DNA of 64,000 nt from JANSWY01 sp965228955 (lineage in GTDB: Bacteria > Bacteroidota > Bacteroidia > Cytophagales > Cyclobacteriaceae). The notes under the pieces are model-generated. The model saw only the letters and a program-made list of their open reading frames with translations. It did no database searches and had not been told where the DNA came from. Made by a program: the position numbers and the translations under genes. Location of the stretch: contig OZ245848.1 in the NCBI GenBank assembly GCA_965228955.1, positions 3,224,001 through 3,288,000 on the forward strand. The letters are read 5' to 3'. The stretch's first letter is position 1. The number at the start of each line of letters is the position of its first letter. Below are positions 18,374 through 27,596 of the stretch, piece by piece.

Positions 18374-19396
18374 CTAATCCATCTTTTTTTCCAAACTTTG
18401 GACTCTTTTAATCAATTCTGGTAGTTTTCTGCTTGCTGCATATACACGCATGTATTCTTTGACATTTATTACGGGAGAACCAATTAATTCCTCCCCACTT
18501 TCTTTAACATTCGACATTACTCCAGCTTGTGGACCGATTTTAGTACCATCTGCAACATTGATATGGCCGCTCACTCCTGCCTGTCCTCCTATCATACAAT
18601 TTGCTCCAATTTTTGACGACCCAGCAATGCCCGTTTGAGCTGCAATAACTGTATTTTCACCAATTTCACAATTGTGCGCTACCTGTACCAGATTATCAAT
18701 TTTAACACCCTTTCTGATTATTGTTGAACTAATTGTGGCCCGATCAATAGTTGAATTGGCTCCAATACTTATATAATCCTCCAGGATAACATTTCCAATT
18801 TGTGGAATCCGGTGAAAGGAGCCATCAGACTGAGGTGCAAAACCAAACCCGTCGCTCCCAATTACTGCCCCCGGATGAATATGACAGTAATTTCCAATTA
18901 CCGTTCGATCCATTATTTGAACACCTGGGAAGATACGACAGTTATTTCCAATCACTACCTCCTCTCCTATATATACATTGGAATCTATATATGTATTACC
19001 TCCTATCTTCTTTGCGTGTATTACTGAGTTTTCACCAATATAAACCTCATGTCCTATTTCAGTTTGTTCAGAAATAGTGGCTGACGCTGCAATCCCTGTC
19101 TTCTTTGGTTTTTGTATCTCCTCAACCATTCCCAATAATGTTGCAAATGATGTGTATGGATCATCTACTTTAATAAGGTTGCATGACAGTTGATCTTTAG
19201 GAGTGAATTTGTTGGAAACAATTACTGCAGAAGCTGAGGTTTCATAAATCTCTTTTTCATACTTCGGGTTAGACAAGAATGTGATATCTCCTTTTTGAGC
19301 TTGACTAATTTCAGATATACCTGTAATGACTGCATTCTCGTCTCCTTGGAAATCACCATTAAGAATATTGACTATGTCTTTTATCAATAACTTCAT
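18374..19396 (-). CDS. lpxD: UDP-3-O-acylglucosamine N-acyltransferase LpxD
   Basis: 340 residues, the usual LpxD length. The N-terminal uridine-binding domain (about 1-100, with GDITFLSNPKYEKEI) leads into a left-handed beta-helix of hexapeptide repeats (about 105-315, such as IGENSVIHAKKIGGNTYI). The catalytic His lies in LVQVAHNCEIGEN, and DGFGFAPQSDGSFHRIPQIG is the LpxD acceptor loop. It transfers a 3-hydroxyacyl chain to the glucosamine nitrogen in the third step of lipid A synthesis, in the cytoplasm. It stands alone here, not in the usual lpxD-lpxC-fabZ cluster; Bacteroidota often carry an additional lpxD copy, so this may be one of two. Confidence 0.93.
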   Translation of the reverse strand: MKLLIKDIVNILNGDFQGDENAVITGISEISQAQKGDITFLSNPKYEKEIYETSASAVIVSNKFTPKDQLSCNLIKVDDPYTSFATLLGMVEEIQKPKKTGIAASATISEQTEIGHEVYIGENSVIHAKKIGGNTYIDSNVYIGEEVVIGNNCRIFPGVQIMDRTVIGNYCHIHPGAVIGSDGFGFAPQSDGSFHRIPQIGNVILEDYISIGANSTIDRATISSTIIRKGVKIDNLVQVAHNCEIGENTVIAAQTGIAGSSKIGANCMIGGQAGVSGHINVADGTKIGPQAGVMSNVKESGEELIGSPVINVKEYMRVYAASRKLPELIKRVQSLEKKMD

Positions 19397-19456
19397 CTTA
19401 GAACCACTTTGTTTATAAAACTATTGTTTTTGTTCTCCTTCACAAACCTATATAAA

Positions 19457-19491
19457 CAAAAAACCCCGTCAGAATATTCTGACGGGGTTTC
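19457..19491 (-). terminator. Palindromic terminator after the histone-H1-like gene
   Basis: A perfect 24-bp palindrome at 19464-19487 (12-bp arms CCCCGTCAGAAT) with A-rich sequence on the left and TTT on the right. It lies 26 nt after the histone-H1-like stop codon. Confidence 0.85.
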
Positions 19492-19513
19492 GTGTGTATC
19501 TTAAAACAAATAA

Positions 19514-19690
19514 TTAACCTTTGTTCTTAATATCTTGTACTTCTACTCTGATTTCTTGAGAAAGGTTTTTCAACTCTTGCATACCTTTTCTTACTCTAGT
19601 TCCAGCAGCTGAATTTCCTTTGTCATAAAATTTACTGAAATCATCTTCAAGTGAAGCGATCAAGTCTCTTATTTGTTCGAATCTTTTCAT
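19514..19690 (-). CDS. Histone-H1-like small basic protein (58 residues)
   Basis: Translates to a 58-residue Lys/Arg-rich helical protein: KRFEQIRDLIASLEDDFSK, then FYDKGNSAAGTRVRKGMQEL and KNLSQEIRVEVQDIKNKG. The K-G-N-x-A-A-G-T-R-x-R-K-G-M core is the hallmark of the conserved Bacteroidota Hc1/histone-H1-like family. Expected role is DNA binding or nucleoid organisation; direct functional data are scarce. It has its own palindromic terminator and a 106-nt A+T-rich upstream region, so it is probably a monocistronic, highly expressed gene. Confidence 0.88.
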   Translation of the reverse strand: MKRFEQIRDLIASLEDDFSKFYDKGNSAAGTRVRKGMQELKNLSQEIRVEVQDIKNKG

Positions 19691-19796
19691 ATTAATATTC
19701 TTTAAAGGTTACTGATAATTATTCGCTGAGCAATATAGTTAAAATGTTTAAAATTTTATAGTTAGGAGCATTTTTTACAAAAAAAAACGCGATTTC

Positions 19797-21059
19797 CTAC
19801 TTAACAATTGCTCCCTCTACGGCCTCTTCCTCGTAAAATCCTGAATCCAACTTGTCTTTGATAGATTTGAAGGCTTCAATTGTTTGATTTACGTCATCTA
19901 AAGAGTGTACTGCAGTTGGAATAATTCTTAACATAATTACTCCTTTTGGTACAACTGGGTACACAATCATTGAGCAGAAGATGTTAAGGTTATTTCTAAG
20001 GTCTTTAACCAGATTTGTAGCACTGATTAGTGAACCTTTTAGAAATACCGGTGTAACTGGTGATTTTGTAGTTCCAATGTTGAAACCATTATCTGTCAAT
20101 CCTTTTTGGATTGCATTTACAATCTTCCAAAGGTTTTCTTTCAATTCTGGCTTAGATCTTAATAACTCTAATCTCTTCAAGTTACCAATTACTAAAGGCA
20201 TTGGAAGTGACTTAGCAAAAATCTGAGATCTTACATTATATCTTAAGTAATCAATGATGTCGTGATCACCAGAAATGAATGCTCCAATACTTGCCATTGA
20301 TTTTGCGAAAGTCGAAAAGTAAAGATCAATACCATCCTGTACTCCTTGCTCTTCTCCAGTACCAGCACCAGTTGGTCCCATTGTACCAAATCCGTGTGCA
20401 TCGTCAACTAGCAATCTGAAATCAAATTTTTCTTTAAGATCGATGATACTCTTAAGATCACCCATGTTTCCTGACATTCCGAAAACACCTTCTGTGATCA
20501 CAAGTACCCCACCTCCATTTTCATTAGCAAGTTTAGTAGCTCTTACTAATTGCTTTTGAAGGTTTTCAATATCGTTATGAGGGAATACAAACCTTTTTCC
20601 CATGTGCATTCTAAGACCATCGATGATACATGCATGCGATTCTGCATCATATACTATAACATCTTTTCTGTCTACTAATGCATCAATTACAGACATTACT
20701 CCCTGATAACCGTAGTTCAAGAGCATAGTATCTTCCTTCATTACAAAATCAGAAAGCTCTTTTTCAAGTTGCTCGTGATACTGAGTGTTACCTGTCATCA
20801 TTCTTGCACCCATTGGGTAAGCAAGTCCCCATTCTTTGGAAGCTTCTTCATCCACTTTTCTTACTTCCGGATGATTAGCAAGTCCCAGGTAATTGTTTAA
20901 ACTCCATGTAAGAACTTCTTTTCCTTTGAATGTCATTCTAGGCTGGATTTCCCCTTCCAATTTTGGAAACATGTAGAAATTCTTATCCAGGTTGTCATCA
21001 AGGTATGAGTGTCGACCTAAAGGCCCTTTGTCTTGTAATAATTTTTCAAATAGATCCAT
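19797..21059 (-). CDS. spt: Serine palmitoyltransferase (alpha-oxoamine synthase family)
   Basis: 420 residues, PLP fold type I. The internal-aldimine Lys253 lies in STFAKSMASIG, Asp220/His222 in LVDDAHGFG contact the cofactor, and His142 in DAESHACIIDG is the ring-stacking residue. Family members include KBL, BioF, HemA and SPT; in Bacteroidota this exact subtype (start FEKLLQDKGPLGRHS) is the serine palmitoyltransferase that condenses serine with acyl-CoA to make 3-ketosphinganine, the entry to sphingolipids. Kbl-type activity is the main alternative. Monocistronic, with a consensus Bacteroidota promoter at 21098-21128. Confidence 0.85.
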   Translation of the reverse strand: MDLFEKLLQDKGPLGRHSYLDDNLDKNFYMFPKLEGEIQPRMTFKGKEVLTWSLNNYLGLANHPEVRKVDEEASKEWGLAYPMGARMMTGNTQYHEQLEKELSDFVMKEDTMLLNYGYQGVMSVIDALVDRKDVIVYDAESHACIIDGLRMHMGKRFVFPHNDIENLQKQLVRATKLANENGGGVLVITEGVFGMSGNMGDLKSIIDLKEKFDFRLLVDDAHGFGTMGPTGAGTGEEQGVQDGIDLYFSTFAKSMASIGAFISGDHDIIDYLRYNVRSQIFAKSLPMPLVIGNLKRLELLRSKPELKENLWKIVNAIQKGLTDNGFNIGTTKSPVTPVFLKGSLISATNLVKDLRNNLNIFCSMIVYPVVPKGVIMLRIIPTAVHSLDDVNQTIEAFKSIKDKLDSGFYEEEAVEGAIVK

Positions 21060-21097
21060 CTAAAGACTTTTAATTTTCCCTTCTAAAAAACAAAACA

Positions 21098-21128
21098 CAA
21101 AGGTAACATTAATTGCCATCAGGACAAA
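21098..21128 (-). promoter_or_regulatory. Consensus Bacteroidota promoter for spt
   Basis: Minus strand: TTTG at 21128-21125, a 19-nt spacer, then TACCTTTG at 21105-21098. This matches the Bacteroidota housekeeping consensus (-33 TTTG, -7 TAnnTTTG, 19-nt spacing) exactly. The start codon is about 39 nt downstream, giving a leader of roughly 30 nt. Confidence 0.8.
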
Positions 21129-21233
21129 TGTAGACCAACTGAATTAGGTGAATTCAATCAATTCTTAACAATTATTTCAAAATAACACCCAGAAAAATGA
21201 AATATCTTTAATGAATATCCGTAAAAACTATTG

Positions 21234-22778
21234 TCAATCAAGTATTATGGAGTCACTTTCATTTAATAGTGCTCCCTCTTCCATTGGTGGGTACAACTTT
21301 TCGTATGTCATGCAGTTAGTCATACTAACTCTTCTGTTGATATATTTTCTTTCAATCTTGGTGTGATCACTTATACCGGCTGCTGCCAATAACTCTACAA
21401 AACTTGTGATAGTCTCTTTATGGTAATTCGCAACTCTACTTGTTTTATCTTTTACATTCAAGCCTCGCATGAGCATTTTATCCTGAGTTGCCACTCCTGC
21501 TGGACATGTATTATTATTACACTGAAGAGCCTGAATACATCCTACCGCTAACATCATTGCCCTGGCTGAATTACAAATATCTGCTCCAAGTGCCATGGTC
21601 CTGATCATATGAAAACCAGAAACGATTTTTCCAGAGCCAATAATCTTAATATCCTTTCTGAGGTTATACCCTATTAAAGTATCATGAACAAACGATAAGC
21701 CATCTCTTAATGGCATTCCCAAAGAGTTTGAGAATTCAACAGGTGCAGCACCTGTTCCTCCTTCTCCCCCATCAACAGTAATGAAGTCAGGTTTTATCCC
21801 TGTCTCAATCATTGCACGGCAAAAATCCTTGAACTCTTCTCTCCGCCCAACACACAATTTAAATCCCACAGGTTTACCACCGGAACGATCTCTTAATAAC
21901 TTAATAAAATGCATCAATGAATTGGCATCACTAAAAGCCGAGTGACCAGGAGGAGAAGCAACAGTCGTATGAGGTTCTACTCCTCTAATAGCAGCGATTT
22001 CAGGTGTATTCTTAACAGCGGGTAAAATTCCACCATGACCAGGTTTCGCTCCCTGCGACAGTTTGATTTCAATCATTCTTACCGTCTCGGTTTTCGCTTT
22101 TTCCTCAAACTTATCCGGATCAAAATTACCATCACTATCCCTACAACCAAAATAACCAGTTCCTATTTGCCAAACCAGATCCCCACCTGGTTCTAAATGG
22201 AATGGACTAATTGCTCCTTCACCAGTATTATGATAAAAACCTCCCTGCTTTGCTCCGCCGTTCATGGCTAAAACCGCATTCTTACTGAGGGAACCATAAC
22301 TCATTGCTGAAATATTCAACACTGAAGCATTATAGGGTTGCTTACATTCAGGGCCACCTACCAGAACCCTTGGGTCATGGTCCATTCCTCCATTGATTGG
22401 ATAGAGAGAATGCGCCATCCATTCATAACCGCTCCGATATACATCTACCTGTGTACCGAATGGTGTGGTATCATTTACGTTTTTTGCTCTTTGATAGACT
22501 AGTGATCTGAATATTCGATTTAAAGGTCTACCTTCTGTATCGGTCTCAACAAAATACTGCTGGATTTCAGGTCGAATGCTTTCAAGGAAGTATCTTAGGT
22601 TTCCTAATACAGGATAGTTTCTTCTAATCGTATTCCGTGGGGCAAGAGTGTCCCTTATACCTATTATTAAAATTGGAACCACTAATACCAAAGACCATAA
22701 TCCAGGTTTCCAGTAAAAATAGAACAGAACTTCCGCCGCAATCAGAACCAGAGTAATTTGATAAAACCGATATCTCAT
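21234..22778 (-). CDS. FMN-binding glutamate-synthase-like enzyme, membrane-anchored
   Basis: 514 residues. Two N-terminal hydrophobic segments (about 5-22 and 27-42) anchor a GltB-type TIM barrel. The FMN and oxoglutarate regions (AMSYGSLSKNAVLAMNGG, PGGDLVWQIGTGYFG, TVDGGEGGTGAAP) are present, and a 3Fe-4S Cys motif C-x5-C-x4-C appears in GCIQALQCNNNTCPAG. It lacks the glutaminase domain and the beta subunit, so it is not a complete glutamate synthase. The family is archaeal-type or 'glutamate synthase-related', with uncertain substrate. Last gene of a three-gene operon, only 3 nt after the aldehyde dehydrogenase. Confidence 0.85.
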   Translation of the reverse strand: MRYRFYQITLVLIAAEVLFYFYWKPGLWSLVLVVPILIIGIRDTLAPRNTIRRNYPVLGNLRYFLESIRPEIQQYFVETDTEGRPLNRIFRSLVYQRAKNVNDTTPFGTQVDVYRSGYEWMAHSLYPINGGMDHDPRVLVGGPECKQPYNASVLNISAMSYGSLSKNAVLAMNGGAKQGGFYHNTGEGAISPFHLEPGGDLVWQIGTGYFGCRDSDGNFDPDKFEEKAKTETVRMIEIKLSQGAKPGHGGILPAVKNTPEIAAIRGVEPHTTVASPPGHSAFSDANSLMHFIKLLRDRSGGKPVGFKLCVGRREEFKDFCRAMIETGIKPDFITVDGGEGGTGAAPVEFSNSLGMPLRDGLSFVHDTLIGYNLRKDIKIIGSGKIVSGFHMIRTMALGADICNSARAMMLAVGCIQALQCNNNTCPAGVATQDKMLMRGLNVKDKTSRVANYHKETITSFVELLAAAGISDHTKIERKYINRRVSMTNCMTYEKLYPPMEEGALLNESDSIILD

Positions 22779-22781
22779 ATT

Positions 22782-24176
22782 TTAAAGATGTTTGCTTTTA
22801 AATACTAATAGTTTGTCTCTTGACATATCCTCCATGGAATACTTAATTCCTCCAACACCCAATCCAGAGGAATCTCTTCCACCAAAAGGCATCCAGTCAA
22901 CGCGAAATGCAGTATGATCATTGATCATCACTGCTGCAGCATTGATTTGGTTGGATATGTTGAGTGCACTATCCAAATTAGAGGTATATACTGATGCCTG
23001 GAATGCGTATTCCAAACTATTTGACTTCTCAATAGCCTGCCTTACATCATCATATCCATAAATACATACCACTGGACCAAATATTTCTTGGGTAGTTACC
23101 TTGCTCTCATCCGAAGGGTTAAGAATTACAGTTGGTGCATAAGTTGTATCACTCAGTTTTTCTCCACCTAATAATATCTCCCCTCCTTCATTTTGAGCTT
23201 CAGAAACCCACTCCGCTACTCTGTCTACTTCTCTTGGTAAGATTAGAGGGCCGCAATCAGTATCTTTTTCCAGTGCAGAACCAACTTTAAGGTTTCTTGC
23301 TCCTTCTACAATTCTATCAGTTACTTCCTTCAGAATACTATTGTGGACAAAGACTCTTTGCACAGAAACACAAACCTGGCCAGAGTGATAAAACCCTCCT
23401 TTTATAAGACTTGGAATCATTTCATCAAGATTGGCATCTGGTTCTACAATTAATGGAGCGGCACCTCCATGTTCGAGAGCACATCGCGTTCCTGGTGATA
23501 ACTTAGACCGTAGATACCAGCCAACTCTGGCAGAACCAATGAATGAAAAGAAATTGACCCATGGGTCAACAACCAGCTTTTCAGCTGCTTCATTTCCAGA
23601 AATGATATATTCACACCATCCATCCGGCAGTCCCGCTTCTTTTAAGATCTCTACAAACTTGATGCAAGACCTTGGTGTAGTAAGCGCTGGCTTCACAATA
23701 ACTGGAGCACCAACAGCGATCGCAGGTACGGTTTGATGTATTATAAGGTTTAAAGGATGATTAAAGGCACTGATTGAAGAAACAATGCCAATAGGCTCCT
23801 TCCTAGTAAATGCCATTCGGTTGGCACTGGATTTAGTTTGACCCATTGGAATCTCCTCACCTCCAAAATAACCCATATCCTCAATGGCTAATTTAACACC
23901 ATTAATAGCTCTATCAACTTCCACCAAACTATCCACATATGGCTTACCTCCTTCTTCCGCAGCTATCCTGGTTAATTCTTCACGCCTGGATTTCATTATC
24001 TCAATTGTGCGTTCAAGAATTTCAACCCTTTCGTATTTCGGAAGCCACTTTGAGCGATTGTCGAATAACATCTTTGCTTTCGCTAATGCTGCATCAACTG
24101 CTTTACTATCCACCATTTCAAGCTCTTCGATAAGGCTCAAATCGTAGGGGTTTAATACTTCTAGTTTTTCACTCAT
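22782..24176 (-). CDS. NAD(P)-dependent aldehyde dehydrogenase
   Basis: 464 residues of the ALDH superfamily. The catalytic Glu lies in CALEHGGAAP and the catalytic Cys in HSGQVCVSVQRV; the NAD-binding Rossmann region has FSFIGSARVGWYL in place of the usual FTGS turn, and EIFGPVVCIYGYD and MPFGGRDSSGLG close the fold. The protein is slightly short at the N terminus (most ALDHs are 475-500). The lactaldehyde/glyceraldehyde-type subgroup (GapN/YwdH-like) is closest by appearance. It sits between the TPP enzyme (6 nt upstream) and the FMN enzyme (3 nt downstream), so it probably oxidises an aldehyde produced or used by the former. Confidence 0.88.
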   Translation of the reverse strand: MSEKLEVLNPYDLSLIEELEMVDSKAVDAALAKAKMLFDNRSKWLPKYERVEILERTIEIMKSRREELTRIAAEEGGKPYVDSLVEVDRAINGVKLAIEDMGYFGGEEIPMGQTKSSANRMAFTRKEPIGIVSSISAFNHPLNLIIHQTVPAIAVGAPVIVKPALTTPRSCIKFVEILKEAGLPDGWCEYIISGNEAAEKLVVDPWVNFFSFIGSARVGWYLRSKLSPGTRCALEHGGAAPLIVEPDANLDEMIPSLIKGGFYHSGQVCVSVQRVFVHNSILKEVTDRIVEGARNLKVGSALEKDTDCGPLILPREVDRVAEWVSEAQNEGGEILLGGEKLSDTTYAPTVILNPSDESKVTTQEIFGPVVCIYGYDDVRQAIEKSNSLEYAFQASVYTSNLDSALNISNQINAAAVMINDHTAFRVDWMPFGGRDSSGLGVGGIKYSMEDMSRDKLLVFKSKHL

Positions 24177-24182
24177 GGGTTG

Positions 24183-25820
24183 TTATTTTTTGCTTTGTTC
24201 TGCCAGACCTTTAATTAAAATTTGATGATTAAGTGAATAATCGACCGGAACATCCATTAAATGTACACCAGGAGTATTTAAACACTTTTCTAAAGTTGTA
24301 GTAAAGTCATCACAATCAGCTACCCTGTAGCCATGTGCTCCATAACTCTCAGCGTATTTCACAAAATCCGGATTATTAAAGTCCAGCCCGAAATTATCAA
24401 ACCCCTCTCCCTCTTGCTTCCACTTGATCATACCATAGGCACTATCATTTAAAATGATGACCACAATATCCAGTTTAAGTCTGACTGCAGTTTCCATTTC
24501 CTGAGAATTCATCATAAATCCTCCATCACCGCAAATTGCTACAACCTTTCGATTAGGGTAAGTAATCTTCGCTCCCATAGCTGAAGGGAGCCCCGCACCC
24601 ATGGTTGCTAATGCATTATCAAGTAAAAGTGTATTAGGTTGATAAGCCTTGTAATTTCTTGCAAACCAGATTTTGTAAACTCCGTTATCCAAAGTAATGA
24701 TCCCATCATCCGGCATCAACTTACGAATCTCGTTCACTATTCTCTGAGGTAATAATGGAAATCTCTTATCCTCAAAATACTTCGTAATATGACTTTCAAT
24801 ATCTTCTTTAAACCCTAAAAATTTGTCGATCTCCCAGTGAGATTGTTTATCCACGTTATCCGCTAAATATTGTACACTGTTGGCAATATCGCCTACAACC
24901 TCCACTTGAGGGAAATAAACCGGGTCAACTTCAGCGCTGAAATGATTAACATGAATCACGTTACAACCATCTTCTTCCATAAAAAATGGAGGCTTCTCAA
25001 TTACATCATGGCCTACATTAATAATCAAATCCGCAGCATCAATCGCATTATGCAGGTAATCGTGATCTGACAAAGCAGCAGTTCCTAGAAACAGTTCATG
25101 TCTCTCATCGATTACTCCTTTTCCCATTTGGGTATTGAAAAATGGAATTCCTGATTTATTCACAAAATCAGTAAGTGCCTGACTGGTCGTGTTCCTGTTT
25201 GCGCTGGCACCTATTAATAACAATGGTCTTCTAGCCAAATGAATCATTTCAATTGCAGCATCAAGGCATTTATGATCAGCATGTGGTCTCCTCACATAGC
25301 TCTTCTGAAATACTCTATCTGGACTTTCTTCGGCAGCCACATCCTCTGGCAATTCCAGATGTACAGCTCCAGGCCGTTCCTCTGTGGCTTTTCTAAATGC
25401 TTCGCGGACATTGTTGGCTATGGTATTTCCATTGACTATTTGATGAGTGTATTTAGTAAGTGGCTTCATCATCCCCACAACATCAATAATTTGAAACCGT
25501 CCCTGTTTACTGGTTTTTATTGGTTTCTGACCGGTAATCATCAATAATGGCATACCTCCTAACTGTGCGTAGGCTGCAGCTGTTACAAAATTGGTGGCAC
25601 CAGGACCAAGTGTACTTAGACATACCCCCGGTTTTCCTGTCAACCTACCATACGTAGCTGCCATGAAGGCGGCACCTTGTTCGTGTCTGGTTAGGATGAG
25701 CTTAATGCGTGAATTGATTAGAGACTGTAGAAAATCTAAGTTTTCTTCTCCTGGAATTCCAAAAATGTACTCTACATCTTCATTTTCCAGGGCTTTTACA
25801 AAAAGATCGGAAGCTTTCAT
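24183..25820 (-). CDS. Acetolactate-synthase-like TPP enzyme
   Basis: 545 residues with the three-domain TPP-enzyme layout. Glu47 in TRHEQGAAFMA activates TPP; the central Rossmann domain spans about 190-330; and the TPP-Mg motif CGDGGFMMN...LNDSAYGMIKW lies around 430-465. AHAS large subunits have the same architecture, but no regulatory subunit gene (ilvH) or other ilv gene is present, so a catabolic ALS-type ligase or a benzoylformate-decarboxylase-like lyase is as likely as branched-chain synthesis. First gene of the operon with ALDH and the FMN enzyme; it is divergent from accC across a 291-bp gap. Confidence 0.85.
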   Translation of the reverse strand: MKASDLFVKALENEDVEYIFGIPGEENLDFLQSLINSRIKLILTRHEQGAAFMAATYGRLTGKPGVCLSTLGPGATNFVTAAAYAQLGGMPLLMITGQKPIKTSKQGRFQIIDVVGMMKPLTKYTHQIVNGNTIANNVREAFRKATEERPGAVHLELPEDVAAEESPDRVFQKSYVRRPHADHKCLDAAIEMIHLARRPLLLIGASANRNTTSQALTDFVNKSGIPFFNTQMGKGVIDERHELFLGTAALSDHDYLHNAIDAADLIINVGHDVIEKPPFFMEEDGCNVIHVNHFSAEVDPVYFPQVEVVGDIANSVQYLADNVDKQSHWEIDKFLGFKEDIESHITKYFEDKRFPLLPQRIVNEIRKLMPDDGIITLDNGVYKIWFARNYKAYQPNTLLLDNALATMGAGLPSAMGAKITYPNRKVVAICGDGGFMMNSQEMETAVRLKLDIVVIILNDSAYGMIKWKQEGEGFDNFGLDFNNPDFVKYAESYGAHGYRVADCDDFTTTLEKCLNTPGVHLMDVPVDYSLNHQILIKGLAEQSKK

Positions 25821-26111
25821 TAAAATGAATAAAGGGTTAAAGGAGTTCGGTTAATAATTCCCATGTGTTTATATACACTTACTATTTCGTCGGTGACACT
25901 TCTTTCCAAGTTATCAAATTACCCCAATACCACCAACTCAATGGCAACAAATGCCTACTGACGACAAACTATAAACCATGTTTTTTCTAAAATAGTTATC
26001 AAATTTGACTCCTTAGTATATAAGGCATTTTGAGATTATTTAATTAGCATTGCGTATCAAGTTCCGAAGGGGTTTGATTTATCCTTAAAACAACATTAAA
26101 ACAGTGCTGAA
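25821..26111. other. Divergent intergenic region
   Basis: 291 bp separating the TPP-enzyme operon (leftward) from accC (rightward). It is A+T-rich and must hold two promoters; I see only imperfect matches such as AAATTTG and GCATTTTG, and no clear operator, repeat or RNA structure. Confidence 0.4.
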
Positions 26112-27593
26112 ATGGGCAAGATCAAGAAAATACTGATCAGTAACAGAGGTGAAATTGCAGTTAGAATCATTAAAACTGCCAAAAAACTAGGAATCAAAAC
26201 TGTTGCATTATACAGTGATCCGGATCGTGAAGGGTTACATGTAAAATTAGCAGATGAAGCCTGGCACCTACCTGGATCCACTTCAACGGAGACTTACCTG
26301 GATGTCCCAAAAATCCTTGAAGCTTGTAAAGCACTAAATGTAGATGCCATTCATCCTGGATATGGATTCTTGTCTGAAAATGCAGACTTTGCCAATAAAG
26401 TACGTGAAGCTGGTATTATTTTCATTGGCCCTTCAGCGGAAGCTATCGAAACTATGGGTAGTAAACTTGCAGCTAAAGAAGCAGTTAGTGACTTTGGAGG
26501 TGTTCCAATGGTTCCTGGTATGGAAGGAGCAATCGAAGATATTCAAGAAGCAAAGAAAACTGCTAAAGAAATTGGATTCCCCGTCCTAATCAAAGCAAGT
26601 GCCGGTGGTGGTGGAAAGGGAATGCGTGTTGTAGAAAACGAAGAAGAATTTGAGGAGCAAATGGATCGCGCCATCAGTGAAGCGACTTCTGCATTTGGAG
26701 ATGGAGCTGTATTTGTTGAGAAATTCATCATGAACCCTAAACACATTGAGATTCAAATTCTCGGTGATGAGCATGGTAATATTATTTATTTGTTCGAAAG
26801 AGAATGTAGTATCCAAAGAAGACACCAAAAGGTAGTTGAAGAAGCCCCTTCACCGGTTGTTGATGAAGCAAAAAGAGCTGCAATTGGAGAAGCCGCAGTG
26901 AACGTGGCTAAGGCTTGTGGTTACTATGGAGCTGGAACTGTTGAATTCATATATGATGAAAATGGTGAGTTCTACTTCCTTGAAATGAATACAAGACTTC
27001 AGGTTGAACACCCAGTAACTGAAGAAATCACTGGTGTTGACCTTGTTGCTGAGCAGATCAATATTGCTGAAGGAAATGCAATTCCATTCAAGCAGGAAGA
27101 CTTAAAAATAAACGGCCACAGCATTGAAATCAGAGTATATGCTGAAGATCCTCTTAATAACTTTTTACCGGATTCAGGTAAGCTAAATCAATACACTCGC
27201 CCAACTGGTGATGGAGTAAGACTTGACGATGGTTTTGAGGAAGGAATGGAAGTAACTGTTTTCTATGATCCAATGATTGCTAAGTTGATCACGCATGGAA
27301 AAGATAGAGCGGAAGCAATTGAAAAAATGAACAAGGCCATTGATGATTACAAAATTGGTGGAATTGCAACAACCTTAGAATTTTGTCGATTTGCTTTGAA
27401 TCATTCAGATTTTAGAGATGGATCATTCACTACCAAGTTTGTTGAAAAATACTTCTCTCCTGAACTGTTAAAAGCCGCCAATGAAGATGAGCAGGAGATT
27501 GCAGCTTTATTTGCCGGATATGATTTCAGTCAAAATAAAGGGCAAGTTTTAGATATTCAAAACTCAGAATCCAACTGGAAAACCAGGCTATAA
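26112..27593 (+). CDS. accC: Biotin carboxylase (acetyl/propionyl-CoA carboxylase BC subunit)
   Basis: 493 residues. Biotin carboxylase N-domain (ILISNRGEIAVRII), ATP-grasp with the glycine loop KASAGGGGKGMRVV, the HPGYGFLSENADFA segment, and catalytic FLEMNTRLQVEHPVTE, then the C-domain (HSIEIRVYAEDP...FLPDSGKL). It is about 45 residues longer than E. coli AccC, with a C-terminal extension after EKYFSPELL. No biotin carboxyl carrier or carboxyltransferase gene is adjacent, so it may serve AccABD encoded elsewhere or a propionyl-CoA carboxylase. It reads into the DUF1015 gene with a 3-nt gap. Confidence 0.92.
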   Translation: MGKIKKILISNRGEIAVRIIKTAKKLGIKTVALYSDPDREGLHVKLADEAWHLPGSTSTETYLDVPKILEACKALNVDAIHPGYGFLSENADFANKVREAGIIFIGPSAEAIETMGSKLAAKEAVSDFGGVPMVPGMEGAIEDIQEAKKTAKEIGFPVLIKASAGGGGKGMRVVENEEEFEEQMDRAISEATSAFGDGAVFVEKFIMNPKHIEIQILGDEHGNIIYLFERECSIQRRHQKVVEEAPSPVVDEAKRAAIGEAAVNVAKACGYYGAGTVEFIYDENGEFYFLEMNTRLQVEHPVTEEITGVDLVAEQINIAEGNAIPFKQEDLKINGHSIEIRVYAEDPLNNFLPDSGKLNQYTRPTGDGVRLDDGFEEGMEVTVFYDPMIAKLITHGKDRAEAIEKMNKAIDDYKIGGIATTLEFCRFALNHSDFRDGSFTTKFVEKYFSPELLKAANEDEQEIAALFAGYDFSQNKGQVLDIQNSESNWKTRL

Positions 27594-27596
27594 GTA

